From the NCBI GenBank assembly GCA_003524705.1, contig DQGV01000055.1, positions 1-5,830 of the forward strand: 5,830 nucleotides of DNA, in the 5' to 3' direction. Made by a program: the position numbers and the translations under genes. Below are positions 1-5,528 of this stretch, piece by piece. The notes under the pieces were generated by a model. The model saw only the letters and a program-made list of their open reading frames with translations. It made no database searches and was not told the DNA's origin. Source of the DNA: Anaerolineae bacterium. GTDB lineage: Bacteria; Chloroflexota; Anaerolineae; Anaerolineales; Villigracilaceae. Positions within the stretch are counted from its first letter, which is position 1; every line of letters starts with the position of its first letter.

Positions 1-24
1 ATTATAATCGCTAGCGATTATAAT
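1..24. repeat. Perfect 24-bp palindrome
   Basis: The half-site ATTATAATCGCT is followed directly by its exact reverse complement, with no spacer. The palindrome begins at the window edge, so it may extend further left as part of a longer inverted repeat. Each arm contains a TATAAT hexamer, one reading out on each strand, so it could also supply a -10 box for the RNA that follows; the matching -35 would lie outside the window. It may be an operator, a terminator stem, a transposon-end palindrome, or the guide portion of the omega-RNA-like element next to it. The symmetry is certain; the role is not. Confidence 0.9.
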
Positions 25-150
25 TCCGGCGCTTCTGTGGGCTCCTCACACTTTTCTTATAGACTACACCACAGCATCCCAACGGCCGTTATTACTCCAA
101 GAAAGGAGCGGTAGCTATGGGCGGTGGAACTGATACCTAGAAGCAAGAGA
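21..150 (+). ncRNA. Probable HEARO / omega RNA (IscB guide scaffold), standalone
   Basis: This stretch has no credible protein on either strand but is rich in complementary segments. GCTTCT (31-36) can pair with AGAAGC (139-144) and close the whole element. CTGTGG (35-40) pairs with CCACAG (69-74), or TGTGGG (36-41) pairs locally with CTCACA-type sequence (45-50). GCTCCT (41-46) matches AGGAGC (104-109) as a long-range or pseudoknot pairing. CTCC (95-98) and GGAG (105-108) form a small hairpin, and GGTA (110-113) pairs with TACC (134-137). From memory, the succession GCTTCTGTGG, CTCACA, GACTACACCACAG and GGGCGGTGGAACTGATACC resembles HEARO, the RNA later shown to be the omega RNA of the IscB nuclease. 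In that class the guide lies just 5' of the scaffold, here falling in the palindrome at 1-24, and iscB lies 3'. No iscB follows here. An alternative is another structured RNA or a transposon end. Presence of structure is more certain than the class. Confidence 0.5.
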
Positions 151-180
151 GTGACAGGCACCGCGGGCTTGTCACTTTTG
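148..180 (+). terminator. Hairpin with T-run, terminator-like
   Basis: GTGACAGGC (151-159) pairs with GCTTGTCAC (167-175) through nine positions including one G-T wobble, around a 7-nt loop, and is followed by TTTT. That is a plausible intrinsic terminator for a plus-strand RNA ending here. On the minus strand the same hairpin lies 10 nt after the stop of the 224-residue gene, preceded by AAAAG and followed only by a mixed CT-rich tract, so it would be a weak terminator in that direction. The arm GTGACAGGCACC resembles a motif I recall from the surroundings of REP-associated (IS200-type) transposases, so it may instead be a transposon-end hairpin. Confidence 0.5.
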
Positions 181-184
181 TTTA

Positions 185-859
185 TTACCATTCCCACTTT
201 AAAACATAATTTTCATGAAGTCGGGGATTGGGGTTTGCCCAGACGATCATTATCCTTCCATCTATCAAAACCCGACGTGACTCAGGTCCAAGGATTTTCG
301 TTTTTTGCAAATTACTCTCTGTAATAGAAACACTCAATGGTGGTCTTCCTTGTGGAAAAATAATTTTGACGTTTATTTTGTGCGTGTCATATCTTATGCC
401 AGTTCCCCAAAAGCCGATATTTTTTAGAAATCCATTTTGCATATCCCATTCGATATTGAACTCATCTGTATCGCCTTTATTCCTAAATTCTCTTAAGGAA
501 ATAAGTTTGCAAGTTTTATGTCCCAGGCGAAATTGATCAACAGGAGTGCCAGGGGAGCAGCGATAGTTTAGAAACACATCTACATCGCCCCATGCCCAAT
601 CATGATAAGCTAAAACATAATCTTGGAGATAACGGACTTTTTCCCGCTTTTTTATCGTCGCACTTTCTCCATTTTTATCATTTAGTTCAAGTTGACACTC
701 ATAATCAAGTACTTCATATATGCCTTCATCAGCAAAGCCTCGAAAGATTTTCTTTCCAATTTTCCAAATTCTTGCCAACAATTCAAACCATGGAAGACCA
801 AGAGCTATTGTTAAGATTCTAGTTCTTAAATCTGTATTATTTATCAAAGTCTCGTTCAT
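185..859 (-). CDS. Hypothetical protein, Trp-rich, last gene of three-gene cassette
   Basis: This 224-residue protein belongs to no family I recognise. The first 40 residues are helix-prone and partly hydrophobic (about residues 13-35, ILTIALGLPWFELLARIWKI), followed by a basic patch (KIGKK). They could be an amphipathic or weak membrane-associating helix but do not form a convincing signal peptide. The rest alternates charged and hydrophobic residues like a beta-rich fold, and is notably rich in aromatics, with HDWAWGD at 86-92, GFWGTGIRY at 149-157 and a C-terminal KWEW. The ATG start lies inside the end of the upstream DUF2958 gene (23-nt overlap), which suggests translational coupling; no clear ribosome binding site is visible. 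Coding is supported by length and by the regular, non-shadow composition. Function unknown. Confidence 0.7.
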   Translation of the reverse strand: MNETLINNTDLRTRILTIALGLPWFELLARIWKIGKKIFRGFADEGIYEVLDYECQLELNDKNGESATIKKREKVRYLQDYVLAYHDWAWGDVDVFLNYRCSPGTPVDQFRLGHKTCKLISLREFRNKGDTDEFNIEWDMQNGFLKNIGFWGTGIRYDTHKINVKIIFPQGRPPLSVSITESNLQKTKILGPESRRVLIDGRIMIVWANPNPRLHENYVLKWEW

Positions 860-1580
860 TAGGTTTTTGCCAGATAGTAACTCGTTCTTCTGGTTTATTC
901 ATAATTGTTCCATTAGGAAGATAATATTTTCCTTGCATTTCAAACCCAAAATCAATGTTGTTTGGAATTTGAAGTGCTTCAGCCAGACTTTCATGTCTTT
1001 CTCTAGTCATCAGGTTTGCCATTAAGAAGAACGCGTCACTTTCGCTTTTAGGTTCTTGTGCATAAACACAAACAAGTTCGATGGTGTCCTTGGGCTCAAA
1101 ACTTTCATTGGCTACGCTTCCTATTCCTACTACTTCTATTATTCCTTTATCCCATGTAGAAATTTTTTCTGCATAGGACTTTAAATTCTCAAATATTCCT
1201 TCATGTTTGTATCCATATAAATATCCAACTTTCTTCCCCTCGCTTTTATGGAATTCAATAAGTTCAATGAGACTTTTGGGAATATAATCGTCATCTCTCT
1301 TAACAAACTCCCCGAATACATTTTTTTGATTTTCAAGCTCTTGTAATGAAAAATAACAAAGTTCAATTTCATCATCAACAATGAGCCCATGTAAAAGATC
1401 CTCCCCATCAAATTCAACCACATACCAAACAGCAGTATTTTCTGGTAATGCAAATTTAAGTAAGGCTTGCGCTTTTAAACCTTGGTCTTCTGTATCATAA
1501 AAATCTGGAAGAGTAGCACGATCTTCATCTGTGAGTAGGCGACGTTTTTGAGGATAATCCTCCTCCATCATTTCCAACAT
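837..1580 (-). CDS. DUF2958 domain protein with extra C-terminal domain
   Basis: Residues about 14-108 of this 247-residue protein match my memory of the DUF2958 domain. The order is an RLLT-type start, then LPDFYDTEDQ, then a WYVVEFDGED core (52-61), then LIVDDEIELCYFSLQELE (66-83), ending near the FVKRDDDYIPKSLIEL segment. DUF2958 proteins are typically about 100-120 residues, of unknown function, and common on plasmids, integrative elements and other accessory DNA. Here about 140 further residues follow (109-247), with no fold I recognise. The ATG at 1580 has no good ribosome binding site; more ATGs at codons 4 and 5 precede a purine-rich GGAGGAGG that no start codon follows closely, so the exact start is uncertain by a few residues. 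The gene begins 32 nt after the 174-residue gene ends, consistent with one operon. The domain call is good; biochemical role unknown. Confidence 0.8.
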   Translation of the reverse strand: MLEMMEEDYPQKRRLLTDEDRATLPDFYDTEDQGLKAQALLKFALPENTAVWYVVEFDGEDLLHGLIVDDEIELCYFSLQELENQKNVFGEFVKRDDDYIPKSLIELIEFHKSEGKKVGYLYGYKHEGIFENLKSYAEKISTWDKGIIEVVGIGSVANESFEPKDTIELVCVYAQEPKSESDAFFLMANLMTRERHESLAEALQIPNNIDFGFEMQGKYYLPNGTIMNKPEERVTIWQKPNERDFDK

Positions 1581-1612
1581 ATACTTAATGTAGCAAATAC
1601 AAAATTAATTTG

Positions 1613-2137
1613 CTAGTTATATCGTGCACGAAATGCGTTTTGAAATCCATCAACAAAGGCATCTAAAAGGGGAGACTCTGCCATTTTTTCGTTATCGGTA
1701 TCTGAAAATAATTCTTCAAGATGATCAATCTTTTTATTTTTGTTGCGTATTATTTCGTAAACCATAATGCGTTTTTTATTATCTTGAATTTCTATACCTG
1801 ATATTATCAATACTTCTTTTTTCTCTGGGTCTTGAGAAGGTCTAAGGTTTGAAGGTTTATCTTCACCCACTGTACTCATCCAACCTTCGGTGACCATATA
1901 AGCCTTATTTAATTTCCCAATCACAGCACTTTTTGCGCTTGTTTGACCAAGAAAACGCAAAAGGTTCATTCTTTCTCCGTGAGTCGGTGGTAAATCCAGT
2001 ATCTCACCATATACTAATTTTTTATCTCCTTCGACGATTAGTGCTGGAACATGATTTCCCATTCGAAGGATAGTTTCTTTTGCTTGAGAAACAACTTCTT
2101 CAAAACTAATATTTGGTTTTTGTCTTTCTGGCGACAT
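1613..2137 (-). CDS. Hypothetical protein, first gene of three-gene cassette
   Basis: A 174-residue soluble protein with no signal peptide or membrane segment. It looks like a small alpha/beta fold. An N-terminal helix (about residues 11-27) leads into strands (PALIVEGDKKLVYGEI, 31-46), a central helix with RMNLLRFLG (56-64), and strand AYMVTEGWMS (79-88). A polar loop carries SNLRPSQDPEKKE (96-108), and further strands follow (VLIISGIEI, 109-117; KRIMVYEII, 122-130). The C-terminal third is charged and helical. The EGWMS followed by PSQDP pattern seems familiar from uncharacterised conserved proteins, but I cannot name the family. ATG at 2137 is the first start after an in-frame TAA and has no clear ribosome binding site. 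A candidate promoter lies just upstream, so this gene probably heads the operon with the DUF2958 gene and the 224-residue gene. Confidence 0.7.
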   Translation of the reverse strand: MSPERQKPNISFEEVVSQAKETILRMGNHVPALIVEGDKKLVYGEILDLPPTHGERMNLLRFLGQTSAKSAVIGKLNKAYMVTEGWMSTVGEDKPSNLRPSQDPEKKEVLIISGIEIQDNKKRIMVYEIIRNKNKKIDHLEELFSDTDNEKMAESPLLDAFVDGFQNAFRARYN

Positions 2138-2174
2138 TCGATAAAATTATTCAACTCAATAGCAAACATTATCT

Positions 2175-2203
2175 ATCATAATTTATTTTCTTACAAATGA
2201 AAA
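2175..2203 (-). promoter_or_regulatory. Candidate sigma-70-type promoter for the three-gene cassette
   Basis: On the minus strand, TTTTCA (2198-2203) and TATGAT (2175-2180) are separated by exactly 17 nt and lie about 40-65 nt before the ATG at 2137. The -10 matches the consensus in five of six positions; the -35 is poor. An overlapping GATAAT a few bases downstream is an alternative -10. The region is AT-rich, so chance matches are easy. Confidence 0.35.
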
Positions 2204-2208
2204 TTACT

Positions 2209-2225
2209 TTCAACAATTAGTTGAA
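2209..2225. repeat. Small AT-rich hairpin
   Basis: TTCAAC and GTTGAA form a perfect 6-bp stem around AATTA. On the plus strand GTGTTTTTT follows a few bases later, which vaguely resembles a terminator, but the stem has only two GC pairs. It sits directly upstream of the candidate -35 for the minus-strand cassette, so it could also be an operator. Confidence 0.3.
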
Positions 2226-2250
2226 CAAGTGTTTTTTAGACCGATAGAAA

Positions 2251-2340
2251 CTTGATTTTCGTTGATACTATAGGTACATCAATAAAAAGGGTCAGGCTCA
2301 AAATCCTCAAAAAATCAAGATTATTTTTGCTATTGAGGCT
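2251..2340. repeat. Inverted repeats around a GGGTCAGGCTC motif in the inter-operon gap
   Basis: The gene-free stretch 2138-2460 holds CTTGATTTT (2251-2259) and its exact complement AAAATCAAG (2311-2319), and also CCTCAA (2305-2310) matched by TTGAGG (2333-2338). Between the arms lies AAAAAGGGTCAGGCTC (2284-2299). From memory, this resembles a motif recurring beside REP-associated (IS200-type) transposases in many genomes. No transposase is present, so this could be a remnant or a non-autonomous end. It could equally form a loose 3' structure downstream of the toroid gene, which ends at 2461. I see no gene, tRNA or strong terminator in the rest of the gap. Confidence 0.35.
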
Positions 2341-2460
2341 AATTATTAGTCGTAAAATGGTTATTGTGCGACGTGAATGTCAATTTACTCACCTTTTACT
2401 AAGTTGACTTATGAAAAAACTTATATACGAAAGCAATGGTTATACCGGATGATAATGAAA

Positions 2461-3732
2461 CTAAATTCGTTCATAAATGATGTTCGCCAAAATATTCGTA
2501 ATTATTGAAACAATAATCAGAGAAAACCATCCATTTGGAGTAAAAGGTGAGGCCTCCAAAGCCCAAGCAATTAATAAAGTAACTAATGTAAATAATATAA
2601 GGCGATTTGTTATAATCATTCTTAAACCAGCAACATATCGATAGATTACGAAAGTATTGAACGAACGGTTAATTTCAACCTCGACTAATTTGCATAGTTC
2701 GTACGCCGATTGGTTGGCACGTGTTGACACTCGGCCATTCAAATCACTAACGTAACATTTATTACTCTCTATATTTCTAAGGCACGATAATAAATGTTCA
2801 AATATTCCGGGTGAGACAGCGATCAAAGGTTCATGAAGTAATAAGTATTTAAGAATCACAAATGGAGATTGGATGACAAAATATTCATCGTTCGATTCTT
2901 GCGTGCTAGCAACTTCTGTTACTGTCGCATAGCTTACGAAGTATTCTTGCCAAGATGCGGGGTTTACGCGTGCCTGTGTTATAAGCCAATTATGTGCATC
3001 CTTAGCGATCCTCGGTAAACTGTGATTACTCTGACCCAAATGCCCTAGTCGCAATGCAAGCAATCCCAATGCTAATTCCCCTGGAAAGATCAATTTGTAC
3101 CTTATTGATAGTTCGTGAGCCAACCAAGTAATGGCATGATCCCAATTTGGAAGCAATTGTGCCATGTTAAGGGAATTCACTGCTAATAATATTAATGAAG
3201 TAGATGCAATTGATGGCTTTATATCTTTAACAGCATTTGATGAATAGTAATATCCCCAGCCAGAGCCTACTAACTGCGCACTAGCTAATTCCCCCACCAA
3301 TGTGTGACAAGCACTAAGCGCCCGTGGGTACTGAATCAGGTCGGTGGCGTTGAAAGCAGTCAAAAATGAGGCAATTTTAGGCATCAGTTGAAACTGATAA
3401 TTATCTTTTTGTTCTATATCTCTACGCTCAAAACGCTGTAAGAGATATTCAATAGCTTTTTGTCTGTTAGAATGATAATTATTCTGATTAGATAAAACGA
3501 ATGCACCAGCAACTGTTCCGTATAATCCAGTTTGTTTTGAATCCGTGTCAAGATATTGACCCCAACCCACTGATTGTAAATTTATTGGAATTGCGGTCTG
3601 ATCAAACTTTTCACCAATCCACACTGTTCCGGCATGAGCTAGCGAAGCTACATCTTGTAAAAACTTTGGTGTCTTAAACCAGCTACGTAATGGTATCTTC
3701 TGGGTCGTTGTTGATAAATTTATCCATGCCAA
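2461..3732 (-). CDS. Alpha/alpha-toroid (prenyltransferase/terpene-cyclase-like) protein with two C-terminal membrane helices
   Basis: From the TTG at 3732 the protein has 423 residues. It is mostly helical and has two similar stretches, SVGWGQYLDTDSKQTGLYGT (from about residue 54) and GSGWGYYYSSNAVKDIKPSI (from about 156). Each has GWG, an aromatic turn, then a small-residue helix (GAFVL; SLILLAV), as in the repeats of terpene cyclase/prenyltransferase toroids. The catalytic DxDD and QW motifs of true squalene cyclases are not visible, so this is a toroid relative, not a proven cyclase. Two hydrophobic helices (about 378-394 and 402-420) end the protein and should anchor it in the membrane, toroid probably cytoplasmic. 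The ATG at 3768 or TTG at 3780 would give a longer form with greater overlap. I prefer the TTG at 3732 because AAGGAGG lies 6 nt ahead of it. Last gene of the Nudix-HIT-kinase operon; substrate unknown. Confidence 0.75.
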   Translation of the reverse strand: MAWINLSTTTQKIPLRSWFKTPKFLQDVASLAHAGTVWIGEKFDQTAIPINLQSVGWGQYLDTDSKQTGLYGTVAGAFVLSNQNNYHSNRQKAIEYLLQRFERRDIEQKDNYQFQLMPKIASFLTAFNATDLIQYPRALSACHTLVGELASAQLVGSGWGYYYSSNAVKDIKPSIASTSLILLAVNSLNMAQLLPNWDHAITWLAHELSIRYKLIFPGELALGLLALRLGHLGQSNHSLPRIAKDAHNWLITQARVNPASWQEYFVSYATVTEVASTQESNDEYFVIQSPFVILKYLLLHEPLIAVSPGIFEHLLSCLRNIESNKCYVSDLNGRVSTRANQSAYELCKLVEVEINRSFNTFVIYRYVAGLRMIITNRLILFTLVTLLIAWALEASPFTPNGWFSLIIVSIITNILANIIYERI

Positions 3733-4738
3733 GCTGAACCTCCTTGCCAAATTCCATGCCGCGGTCATCTGAATGTCCAAACTTTGGAAGTTTTCTTATT
3801 TCGCCGCCGCAAGTAAGTGTACACTCATTACCATTCCTCGCTCGCCCAATCCATTTTGCACCTAGCTGTTCACATTCGTCGCGATTTCGGGCATCAGAGC
3901 TAAAAGCAAATTGCCAATCGCCTCCGGTACTAAATACAAAGGCAAGTGGATCAATATCAAATTTAAGTGCCGTCTTTTTTGCAAGTGGACCTACGGGAAT
4001 AGAATCACCATCGATGCTTAATCCAACACCACTAGCTTTCCCTAATCGCCAAAGATCCATCCCAACACCATCACTTATATCGAGACCACCAGTTGCGAGA
4101 TGGCCGTGAGAAAGGGAAAGAGAAATATCTCTTCGTAATTTTGGTCGAGTGATTGCTTGATGTACCTCATCTTCCCAATCAGAAGGGCACAGTCCATTGG
4201 AAAGTAAATAAACAGCTGCGTTAAAATCGCCTACTTCTCCACTCAAATATATATCCTGATCAACCTTGGCGCCATTTCGCAAAAATAATTGTTCTAGGTG
4301 ACTCGCCCAGCCTACTGCAACGCCATAACCTTGGAGTTTATCACCTCTTTTAGTGTCTCCTCCAATTACAACTGCTCCATGATTTGAAGCCACATGTTGA
4401 ATGCCTTCAAAGAATTGTTCAATATTTTCTTGCGTTTCCGCAGGAGGAATCATTAACCCAACCAGCAGGGCCATCGGTATTGATCCTGACCCATATAAAT
4501 CGGACAAATTCGCACTACCTAATAAAAACCCATAATTGAAATATTGATTTTTCAATTCTAAAGTTACTAGCGCTGGCTTATGATTCATTAAATCAGTTTT
4601 TAGGACTAAGTATCCATTACCTGCTCTAATTACGCCACAATCGTCATCGCCAATTTTTGTGACAATACTATCCGAATTAATCGCGTCTGAAAATATTTTT
4701 CTTGCAATATTGGGTACTTGGTCTACTAAATTTTTCAT
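3683..4738 (-). CDS. ThiL-like kinase (PurM/AIR-synthase fold), divergent
   Basis: A 351-residue protein carrying the motif series of thiamine-monophosphate kinase and its AIR-synthase relatives in the right order. These are KIGDDDCGVI (28-37, the Mg/ATP aspartates), a strand with KTDLMNH (47-53), SANLSDLYGSGSIP (75-88), VVIGGDTKRG (123-132), GGLDISDGVGMDL (217-229) and STGGDWQFAF (270-279). In ThiL these bind MgATP and the substrate and phosphorylate thiamine phosphate to the diphosphate. The last motif is usually GGEDYEL; here GGDWQFAF, and no thiamine genes are nearby. The protein may therefore be a paralogue acting on another phosphorylated compound. ATG at 4738 is chosen because it gives the family length and has GGGA about 8 nt upstream; a TTG at 4828 would add 30 unrelated residues and overlap the HIT gene. 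It lies 73 nt after the HIT gene and overlaps the toroid gene by 50 nt. Confidence 0.85.
   Translation of the reverse strand: MKNLVDQVPNIARKIFSDAINSDSIVTKIGDDDCGVIRAGNGYLVLKTDLMNHKPALVTLELKNQYFNYGFLLGSANLSDLYGSGSIPMALLVGLMIPPAETQENIEQFFEGIQHVASNHGAVVIGGDTKRGDKLQGYGVAVGWASHLEQLFLRNGAKVDQDIYLSGEVGDFNAAVYLLSNGLCPSDWEDEVHQAITRPKLRRDISLSLSHGHLATGGLDISDGVGMDLWRLGKASGVGLSIDGDSIPVGPLAKKTALKFDIDPLAFVFSTGGDWQFAFSSDARNRDECEQLGAKWIGRARNGNECTLTCGGEIRKLPKFGHSDDRGMEFGKEVQLGMDKFINNDPEDTIT
3739..3745 (-). promoter_or_regulatory. Strong ribosome binding site inside the ThiL-like gene
   Basis: AAGGAGG on the minus strand lies within the kinase coding sequence (read there as Lys-Glu-Val codons) and is followed after TTCAGC by an in-frame TTG at 3732. 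The match and 6-nt spacing are close to ideal, so this site decides the start of the toroid gene and implies translational coupling with the kinase gene, which ends 50 nt later. Confidence 0.7.
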
Positions 4739-4811
4739 TTCTATTCCCAAATGGCTATGTTGAGTATGACAAACAAATTTATTGATGTATTTAATTTTTA
4801 GAGTGGTTACA

Positions 4812-5498
4812 TTACTTATGCAATACAAGAAATTCAGGTTCTAATATCTCTCGCGCTTTTTGAATATCTTCGGGGATACCCCATAAATCTGAAAACAACA
4901 AACAGTCTTGCCAATGCCAGCGATCGCTATTGCCTGCCGCTTTAGACACAACACTTCGTAAATATTGATTGGGACATATTTGTGCCTCAACTGCATTAAC
5001 CATTCTATCAGGTTCTGCAATTAAAATATATGGTTTACCGTAATGAGCCTCGAAAGCATCAAACAAGCTAGGAAATTCTTTCAGGTTTGGAAAATCGATC
5101 TTTATCTTTGAAGCTAAATCGTAGAATCCGGGAATTATGTGCAAATGAGCGTGATCCACGCAAGCACCAGCTCTCGAAATTTGACCTGAAGAGCCATGCT
5201 CAAAAAAAGTGGGCGCCGCATATTTTCTAGAGAAAATATCATTGACGTTTTCAATAATCCAAGTGAACTCTTCTTTTTCTTGAGATAACATTTCAGAGAA
5301 TGAGGTTTTGTGGTCTCGACTAATGATTAGCAAATGTCCCCTAACCAACGGTGCCGTATCTAATGTAACCAAAAACGAATTGCCCTGCCACAAAATATCT
5401 GTGGACGCATCATCAGGGAATAATTGGTTCCATGCTGGTGATTTTTTCCCTGCTGCTAATATGCATAAGGGGCATTCTGAGATATCTACTTCACGCAT
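4812..5498 (-). CDS. HIT-family nucleotide hydrolase/transferase
   Basis: A 228-residue soluble protein with a clear histidine-triad domain. ECPLC (8-12) is the N-terminal CxxC typical of zinc-binding HIT proteins, followed by LVTLDTAPLVRGHLLIISRDH (43-63), the strand pair that carries substrate towards the active site. FFEHGSS (98-104) then precedes VDHAHLHIIP (114-123), which fits H-phi-H-phi-H-phi-phi; the middle histidine (118) should be the catalytic nucleophile. The C-terminal 90 residues, with NQYLRSVV (177-184) and a WHWQD segment (194-198), resemble the tail of longer bacterial HIT proteins. The family cleaves nucleoside phosphoramidates or dinucleoside polyphosphates, or transfers NMP groups. 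The ATG at 5498 has AGGGAGAG about 7 nt upstream. It follows the Nudix gene by 30 nt, so the two are almost surely co-transcribed. Exact substrate unknown. Confidence 0.9.
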   Translation of the reverse strand: MREVDISECPLCILAAGKKSPAWNQLFPDDASTDILWQGNSFLVTLDTAPLVRGHLLIISRDHKTSFSEMLSQEKEEFTWIIENVNDIFSRKYAAPTFFEHGSSGQISRAGACVDHAHLHIIPGFYDLASKIKIDFPNLKEFPSLFDAFEAHYGKPYILIAEPDRMVNAVEAQICPNQYLRSVVSKAAGNSDRWHWQDCLLFSDLWGIPEDIQKAREILEPEFLVLHK

Positions 5499-5504
5499 GT
5501 ATTA

Positions 5505-5512
5505 CTCTCCCT
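5505..5512 (-). promoter_or_regulatory. Ribosome binding site of the HIT gene
   Basis: A purine-rich AGGGAGAG on the minus strand lies just before TAATAC and the ATG at 5498. It falls in the 30-nt gap after the Nudix stop codon and supports the chosen HIT start. Confidence 0.6.
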
Positions 5513-5528
5513 AACTAATAAGAAGAAA

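Noticed and set aside
1..180. CRISPR array, tRNA or tmRNA at the left edge
   Set aside because: There are no spaced direct repeats and no GGTTCGAATCC-type T arm or CCA end; the pairing pattern does not fit these classes.
124..324. A 66-residue plus-strand frame starting inside the RNA element
   Set aside because: It runs through the hairpin and into the antisense of the 224-residue gene. No ribosome binding site sits at proper spacing and no motif is seen.
228..1025. Several open frames of 76-102 residues on the plus strand
   Set aside because: All are antisense to the 224-residue and DUF2958 genes and show no family features; they are shadows.
2274..2285. TACATCAATAAA, found again in inverted orientation at 4778-4789
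   Set aside because: A 12-base match is expected by chance in a window this size, and both sites are AT-rich intergenic DNA.
2366..2372. GTGCGAC, the conserved 5' end of many group II introns
   Set aside because: Only seven bases match. No domain V hairpin or reverse transcriptase is present, so chance is the better explanation.
2411..2452. Short plus-strand frame of 13 codons starting ATGAAAAAA
   Set aside because: Too short, with no ribosome binding site and no continuation after the stop.
3744..4109. A 121-residue open frame on the plus strand
   Set aside because: It lies entirely antisense to the well-supported ThiL-like gene, is rich in Pro and Ser as shadow frames are, and has no recognisable domain.
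4920..4927. GCGATCGC, the HIP1 octamer abundant in cyanobacteria
   Set aside because: I noticed only one copy, and it lies inside the HIT coding sequence; a single octamer says nothing about the host.
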